A stretch of 10,448 nt of DNA from Paracoccaceae bacterium (GTDB lineage Bacteria > Pseudomonadota > Alphaproteobacteria > Rhodobacterales > Rhodobacteraceae): NCBI GenBank assembly GCA_011523445.1, contig WTGT01000200.1, forward strand, positions 1 through 10,448, in the 5' to 3' direction. The notes beneath the pieces were generated by a model. It did not search any database. It saw only the letters and a list, made by a program, of their open reading frames with translations, and was not told where the DNA came from. Shown here piece by piece: positions 6,719 through 10,448 of this stretch (its first letter is position 1; each line of letters begins with the position of its first letter). Made by a program: the position numbers and the translations under genes.

Positions 6719-9133
6719 TTACATCTTTTGCAATAGATTCTGCGGATCATAAGGAGGTTTATCAAGAATGGATGCAATTCTCATCTCATTCATGATTCTA
6801 ACCTCAAGCTTGGATTCAGTGGTTATATCAGGTGAAACGAATCCAAAAGCAAGCAGTTTGTTTACCCTGTGTCCAAAACCGATTGAGCTGATCGAACCGA
6901 TTTGCCTGCCTGATGAATAAATTGCTTCCCCACCATTACCATCGGATTTTCCGTCATTTTCAATCTCAAGAAGAACACAACGGTATTTTGGTATGTTATT
7001 ACGAGTTGCAAGATCACCAATAAATTTATGGTTAAAGTCGACAAATCGCATCTGTCCTGTTTCTACAAGGGTCACTTCATTGGTCAATTCGCCTGCACCC
7101 ATATATCCCTTTTCCAATCGCATGGAGTTCATGGCAAAAGAACCATATAGCTTGATTCCATTTCTTGATCCTCCTGAAAGCAGCTTTTGGAAAGCATTTC
7201 TGATAGTTGATCTCGGCCCATGCAACTCCCACCCAAGTTCTCCTGCATAAGACATTCTAAACGCCCAGAGCAGTAAACCATCGATTTCTATTTCACGAAG
7301 TGTCAGCCAGTTGAATTCAGAATTGGAAATTGGACTATTGGTAATTTCAGATAAGATAGTTCTTGATTTCGGGCCATTTATGGTCAAAGCACCCCATTCA
7401 TCAGATAGATTGTTGACAGTAACATTTTCTGATTCCCTTGCAAAGTTGAGGATATCCAGCAATCTTTGTTCGAAGAAAGCAGCACAAACAAGGTAATACC
7501 GGCTTCCAGAGAGGCAAAACACGGTTGCTTCCAATTCAATTCGTCCAGAGTTGTTCAAGAGATGGGTCAATCGCATCCTGCCCGGTTCTGGAAGTCTGTT
7601 GGGAATCAATCGGGACAAAAGCCGATTCGAATCATTTCCTGAAACCTCAATCTTGCTAAAGGCCGAAATATCCATCAATCCAGCATGATTCTGAACTGCC
7701 CTGACTTCTTCAGCTATGATGTCGTGAAGACCACTTCGTCGAAAACTGTAGATGTCATTCGGTTCGGTGTTTTGCGGTGCAAACCATCGTGGTCTTTCAT
7801 GCCCATAAACCTCTTCAAATACAGCATTGTTGTCCTTGAGCAAATCATAAGTTGCAGAAGGTCTAACCGGTCTTGCTTCCAGCCTGTTGAAATTCGGAAA
7901 CGGAACCTCATGACGAAGGAGATAATCCTCCTTGGCCTTGATCACCTGATATTTGTCCGTAGCGAATGATCCAAATCTGCGAGGATCAAACTCCCGCATG
8001 TTAATGTCGGATTTCCCATGAGCCATCAGTCTTGCTAGTTCTCTTGTCAAGGCTGGACCCCATCCTATTCCAATTTGGGTACCACAACAGCACCAGTAGT
8101 TTTCAAGGTTGGGAGCAGGTCCAATCAACGGGTTACCGTCAGGTGGATGGCTGATTGCCCCGTGAACTACTCGGCGAATACCAAGATCAGCCAATACAGG
8201 TATTCTGTTGAAGGCATTTTCCAACCAAGGGAAAACACGGTCATAATCAGCTTCAAACAATTCGTTTTCTGCTTCCCAGGGACAACCTTCCAACCAGACC
8301 GGATTGGGGTTCAACTTTTCATATATACCGATCAAACCCGATTTCTGTTCCATGCGAAAATATCCGGAGATTTCACGATCATCTCGGATGACTGGTAATT
8401 CGGTATTCAAATCCTTGAATGCTGACACCTGTTCTGTTACAAAATAATGATGACTCATTGATGTTGTGGGCAGGTTGTAGTCCGTCCATTCGGCAATTTG
8501 CTTGGCATAGGTTCCACCGGCATTGACAACATGCTTGCAGATAACATTCCCTTTGGGTGTTTCCACTACCCACTCCCCGGAACTGTTTTTTGATATTGCC
8601 GTTACCTGAGTTCTCCGAAAGATTCTAACACCCTGATTTCTAGCACCAGTTGCAAGGGCCTGAGTTACATTTGACGGGTCAACATGACCATCACCAGGGG
8701 TATGGAGGGCTGATTTAACCCCCTCAAGGTCATAAAATGGGTGAAGTTTGGCAATTTCTGCAGTCCCGATGAGGTCCATTTGAAATCCCAAACCCTTGCC
8801 GACCGACATGGATTGCAACTGCCAGTCAACCTCATCACTGGTATAGGCCAGTCTGAGAGATCCACATCCATGCCAACTTACCTTCATTCCGGTTTCCTCT
8901 TCCAGAATTCCAGAATAAAGGTCAATATTGTAACCAACACATTTACCAAGGGAATAACTGGAGGTTGAGTGGGTAATTTGACCTGCGGCATGCCAGGTGG
9001 ACCCACTTGTCAATTCGGCCTTTTCAAATAGGACAACATCATTGATGCCTTCTTTGGGCAGGTGATAGGCCAAACCGCAACCCATTATACCACCTCCGAT
9101 GATTACCACTTCTGCATGTGTTGGAATTTCCAT
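6719..9133 (-). CDS. Dimethylglycine/sarcosine dehydrogenase-like FAD oxidoreductase with GcvT domain
   Basis: An 804-residue two-module enzyme of the DMGDH/SARDH type, which oxidises an N-methyl group using FAD and transfers the C1 unit to tetrahydrofolate. The DAO-type FAD domain (about 7-370) begins with the dinucleotide motif IIGGGIMG (11-18). SGSTWHAAG follows with His48, at the position of the covalent-FAD histidine in DMGDH. PGDGHVDPSNVTQALA (146-161) and PDGNPLIGP (331-339) are also typical. A linker domain contains NMREFDPRRFG (378-388). The GcvT folate-binding half (about 430-715) shows ALTINGPKSR (582-591), MSYAGELGWELHG (627-639) and NSMRLEKGY (669-677), and a C-terminal beta-barrel ends the protein. 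Full length matches the family (about 800-860). An unusual Cys348-350 triplet precedes GTQIGIGWGP. It diverges from the RpiR regulator across 66 nt and leads an operon with the MDR gene. The exact amine (dimethylglycine, sarcosine or another) cannot be told. The start has a weak ribosome site. Confidence 0.93.
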   Translation of the reverse strand: MEIPTHAEVVIIGGGIMGCGLAYHLPKEGINDVVLFEKAELTSGSTWHAAGQITHSTSSYSLGKCVGYNIDLYSGILEEETGMKVSWHGCGSLRLAYTSDEVDWQLQSMSVGKGLGFQMDLIGTAEIAKLHPFYDLEGVKSALHTPGDGHVDPSNVTQALATGARNQGVRIFRRTQVTAISKNSSGEWVVETPKGNVICKHVVNAGGTYAKQIAEWTDYNLPTTSMSHHYFVTEQVSAFKDLNTELPVIRDDREISGYFRMEQKSGLIGIYEKLNPNPVWLEGCPWEAENELFEADYDRVFPWLENAFNRIPVLADLGIRRVVHGAISHPPDGNPLIGPAPNLENYWCCCGTQIGIGWGPALTRELARLMAHGKSDINMREFDPRRFGSFATDKYQVIKAKEDYLLRHEVPFPNFNRLEARPVRPSATYDLLKDNNAVFEEVYGHERPRWFAPQNTEPNDIYSFRRSGLHDIIAEEVRAVQNHAGLMDISAFSKIEVSGNDSNRLLSRLIPNRLPEPGRMRLTHLLNNSGRIELEATVFCLSGSRYYLVCAAFFEQRLLDILNFARESENVTVNNLSDEWGALTINGPKSRTILSEITNSPISNSEFNWLTLREIEIDGLLLWAFRMSYAGELGWELHGPRSTIRNAFQKLLSGGSRNGIKLYGSFAMNSMRLEKGYMGAGELTNEVTLVETGQMRFVDFNHKFIGDLATRNNIPKYRCVLLEIENDGKSDGNGGEAIYSSGRQIGSISSIGFGHRVNKLLAFGFVSPDITTESKLEVRIMNEMRIASILDKPPYDPQNLLQKM

Positions 9134-9150
9134 TTTAGACTCGAAAATAA

Positions 9151-9179
9151 TTGACCAATAAAATTACATTTGTAATATT
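9151..9179 (+). promoter_or_regulatory. Putative sigma70-type promoter of the rpiR-like gene
   Basis: TTGACC (9151-9156, 5/6 match to the -35 box), a 17-bp spacer, and AATATT (9174-9179, 4/6 match to -10) with TG just upstream (9171-9172). This would place the transcript start near 9186, almost at the Shine-Dalgarno AGGAAAAG (9186-9193), giving a very short leader. The -10 is not strong, so the call is moderate. Confidence 0.45.
9163..9176. promoter_or_regulatory. 14-bp palindrome in the divergent promoter, candidate RpiR operator
   Basis: ATTACA-TT-TGTAAT is a perfect 6-bp inverted repeat centred in the 66-nt region between the DMGDH-like gene and the rpiR-like gene. It lies between and partly over the putative -35 and -10 boxes of the latter, where a bound regulator would repress. 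TGTAAT/ATTACA-type arms resemble sites reported for some RpiR-family proteins such as HexR. Binding by the neighbouring regulator is inference. Confidence 0.5.
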
Positions 9180-9199
9180 TCATTCAGGAAAAGAAACAA

Positions 9200-10096
9200 A
9201 TGGATGAAATTAAAGAATTAAACGATTTGCTGGCCAAAATTCAATCAACTGGTGACAAATTCTCACCTGAATTGAAGAAAGTGGCCAGATTCGTACTGGA
9301 AAATCATCATGTGGTTGGATTTTTGTCCATTCGTCATTTGGCAAGCTTGGCTAAGGTCAACCACAGCACCATGGTAAGGTTTGCCAAGGTAATTGGATTT
9401 TCAACCTTCTCAGAGTTTCGTGAAGTTTTTCGTCCCAAATACAGGCCGGAAGAAAACAATTCTCTCATGACGACTGGGAGTGAAATAAGTCAGCAAGTAG
9501 GAAAGGACTTTGCCTTATCATCTGTTTCCAATTGGAAATCGGTTTCTGATCTAGGGGTTTTGGATTCGCCTGATATGCATGATAAGATTCGTGCTACGGC
9601 CAGAGATATTCTACAAGCAGAAACCTGTTATGTTTTGGGTGTTGGAGTTGCCAACTCGGTGGCGAATAACTTTGTCTATCTGGCTGACATGATTGCCCCT
9701 GGTTTTACTTCTCTGCCATCTGGGGGAGACCTACCCATAGACGTGTTGGGAAGAGGGACGAAGAAAGACATCCTAATCGCCATGACTTTCAAACCCTATC
9801 GAAGGGAAGTCATTGAGGCAGTTAATTTTGCTGATTCTTTGGACATTCCCATTATCGCCATTTCAAATTCACCTGCTTGCCCGATCATGGCAAAGGCAAG
9901 AACCAGATTTGTCATTCCAACAAGTTCACCCCATTTTTTTCCTTCAATGGTACCAATTACAGCATTATTTGAACTCCTTTTGGGTTATTTGATTTCTGAA
10001 ATAGGAAATGAGGTGATAGTGGATTTGAGAAAAATGCACATTCGAAGACATACTTTCGGAATATATGTTGAGGAAGCCAATGAACTCGAATACTGA
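9200..10096 (+). CDS. MurR/RpiR-family transcriptional regulator (HTH + SIS domain)
   Basis: A 298-residue regulator of usual family length. Residues about 5-80 are the HTH_6 DNA-binding domain (FSPELKKVARFVLENHH at 21-37, then LSIRHLASLAKVNHSTMVRF at 42-61). Residues about 130-270 form a SIS domain (VLGVGVANSVANNF at 145-158, IIAISNSPACPIMAKA at 218-233), the fold that normally senses sugar phosphates. The usual SIS phosphate-binding Ser-rich loop is replaced by MTFKPYRRE (195-203) and the early G-x-G-x-S serine is Ala151, so the ligand is probably not a phosphosugar. The start is supported by AGGAAAAG 6 nt upstream of the ATG. Its last codons overlap the start of the Rieske oxygenase gene, and it diverges from the DMGDH-like operon. 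It probably controls both, through the palindrome at 9163-9176; whether it represses or activates cannot be told. Confidence 0.92.
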   Translation: MDEIKELNDLLAKIQSTGDKFSPELKKVARFVLENHHVVGFLSIRHLASLAKVNHSTMVRFAKVIGFSTFSEFREVFRPKYRPEENNSLMTTGSEISQQVGKDFALSSVSNWKSVSDLGVLDSPDMHDKIRATARDILQAETCYVLGVGVANSVANNFVYLADMIAPGFTSLPSGGDLPIDVLGRGTKKDILIAMTFKPYRREVIEAVNFADSLDIPIIAISNSPACPIMAKARTRFVIPTSSPHFFPSMVPITALFELLLGYLISEIGNEVIVDLRKMHIRRHTFGIYVEEANELEY

Positions 10097-10448
10097 CTTA
10101 CATTTTGCCCTTGAAGCCAAATACTACACGAGCCCTGATTTGTTCGAGAAGGAAAGGTCTAGCCTTCAGAGCAAAACCTGGTTATTTGCCTGTCATGAAA
10201 GCGAAATTCCCAATGCAGGCGATTACTATGCCTTCGAACTTTGCGGCGAAAACCTGTTTGTCATTCGGGGGAAGGATGGTCAGGAAAGAACCTTTTATAA
10301 TGTATGTCAGCACCGTGCCCATCAATTGGTCAAGGGGAAAGGCAATTGTCGGTTAATCATTTGTCCTTATCATTCATGGACTTATGAATTGGAAGGAAAA
10401 CTCAGATCAGGTCCCAATCTGAATGCCGTAAAGAATCTTGATAGGGAT
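10080..10448 (+). CDS. Rieske [2Fe-2S] oxygenase alpha subunit, N-terminal part (cut by window edge)
   Basis: The first 123 codons of a Rieske-type non-haem iron oxygenase alpha subunit, open to the window edge. The Rieske cluster ligands are all present: Cys76-Gln-His78 and, 16 residues later, Cys95-Pro-Tyr-His98, followed by SWTYELEGKL. The preceding YYTSPDLFEKER and TWLFACHESEIP segments are typical of the family N-terminus, including glycine betaine, carnitine and stachydrine N-demethylating members. The start is the ATG at 10080, inside the end of the rpiR-like gene (17-nt overlap), with GAGGA 5 nt upstream. The 10105-10356 frame on the same strand is a shadow of this gene. The catalytic mononuclear-iron domain lies beyond the window, and no electron-transfer reductase partner is visible here. 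Beside a DMGDH-like enzyme, a role in oxidative demethylation of a quaternary amine is likely, but a different aromatic or amine substrate is possible. Confidence 0.9.
   Translation, partial: MNSNTDLHFALEAKYYTSPDLFEKERSSLQSKTWLFACHESEIPNAGDYYAFELCGENLFVIRGKDGQERTFYNVCQHRAHQLVKGKGNCRLIICPYHSWTYELEGKLRSGPNLNAVKNLDRD

Noticed and set aside
10105..10356. Plus-strand open frame of 83 codons
   Set aside because: The frame starting at 10080 contains the complete Rieske CxH...CxxH signature over the same bases; this one has no recognisable domain.
1421..10448. A single pathway joining the TRAP transporter to the demethylation locus
   Set aside because: The blocks are separated by the nuclease gene, have separate regulators, and the receptor looks carboxylate-specific; co-location alone does not support a shared substrate.

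Overview
The window looks like a piece of a moderately AT-rich proteobacterial chromosome, most likely a marine-type alphaproteobacterium. This is inferred from gene content only (TRAP transporter, IclR and RpiR regulators, DMGDH-like flavoprotein, Rieske oxygenase); no rRNA or other phylogenetic marker is present. I see no tRNA, rRNA, CRISPR array, insertion sequence or origin. Both edges cut genes.

Left block (1-3458, minus strand). In transcription order there is a TerC/YjbE-type membrane protein (TTG start), a TRAP solute-binding protein (dctP) and a TRAP permease in which the small (DctQ) and large (DctM) subunits are fused in one frame; the permease runs off the left edge. The 109-nt dctP-permease gap holds two hairpins. 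The second is followed by a T5 tract on the coding strand and looks like an intercistronic terminator or attenuator. A divergent IclR-family regulator (3459-4214, plus strand) is the obvious candidate regulator, and a 15-bp palindrome upstream of dctP is a candidate operator.

Middle block (4215-5617). A lone, distinctly AT-rich gene encodes a GIY-YIG nuclease domain joined to a C-terminal domain that resembles a PUA/EVE-like modified-base reader. It has no metabolic link to its neighbours and may be a modification-dependent restriction or defence protein. This is the least explained item in the window.

Right block (5618-10448). A divergent catabolic locus. On the minus strand are a two-domain FAD oxidoreductase/GcvT-like protein of the dimethylglycine/sarcosine dehydrogenase type and, 18 nt downstream, a zinc-independent MDR oxidoreductase. 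On the plus strand are an RpiR/MurR-type regulator with an atypical SIS domain and, overlapping its end, the start of a Rieske non-haem iron oxygenase alpha subunit that runs off the right edge. A 14-bp palindrome lies in the 66-nt divergent promoter region. Together these suggest regulated oxidative N-demethylation of a methylated amine or betaine-like compound: the Rieske enzyme would act on a quaternary amine, the flavoprotein would demethylate tertiary or secondary amines, and the released C1 unit would go to tetrahydrofolate. The actual substrate cannot be read from the sequence. The TRAP system could import the substrate, but it resembles carboxylate/2-oxoacid transporters and is separated from this locus, so that link is weak.
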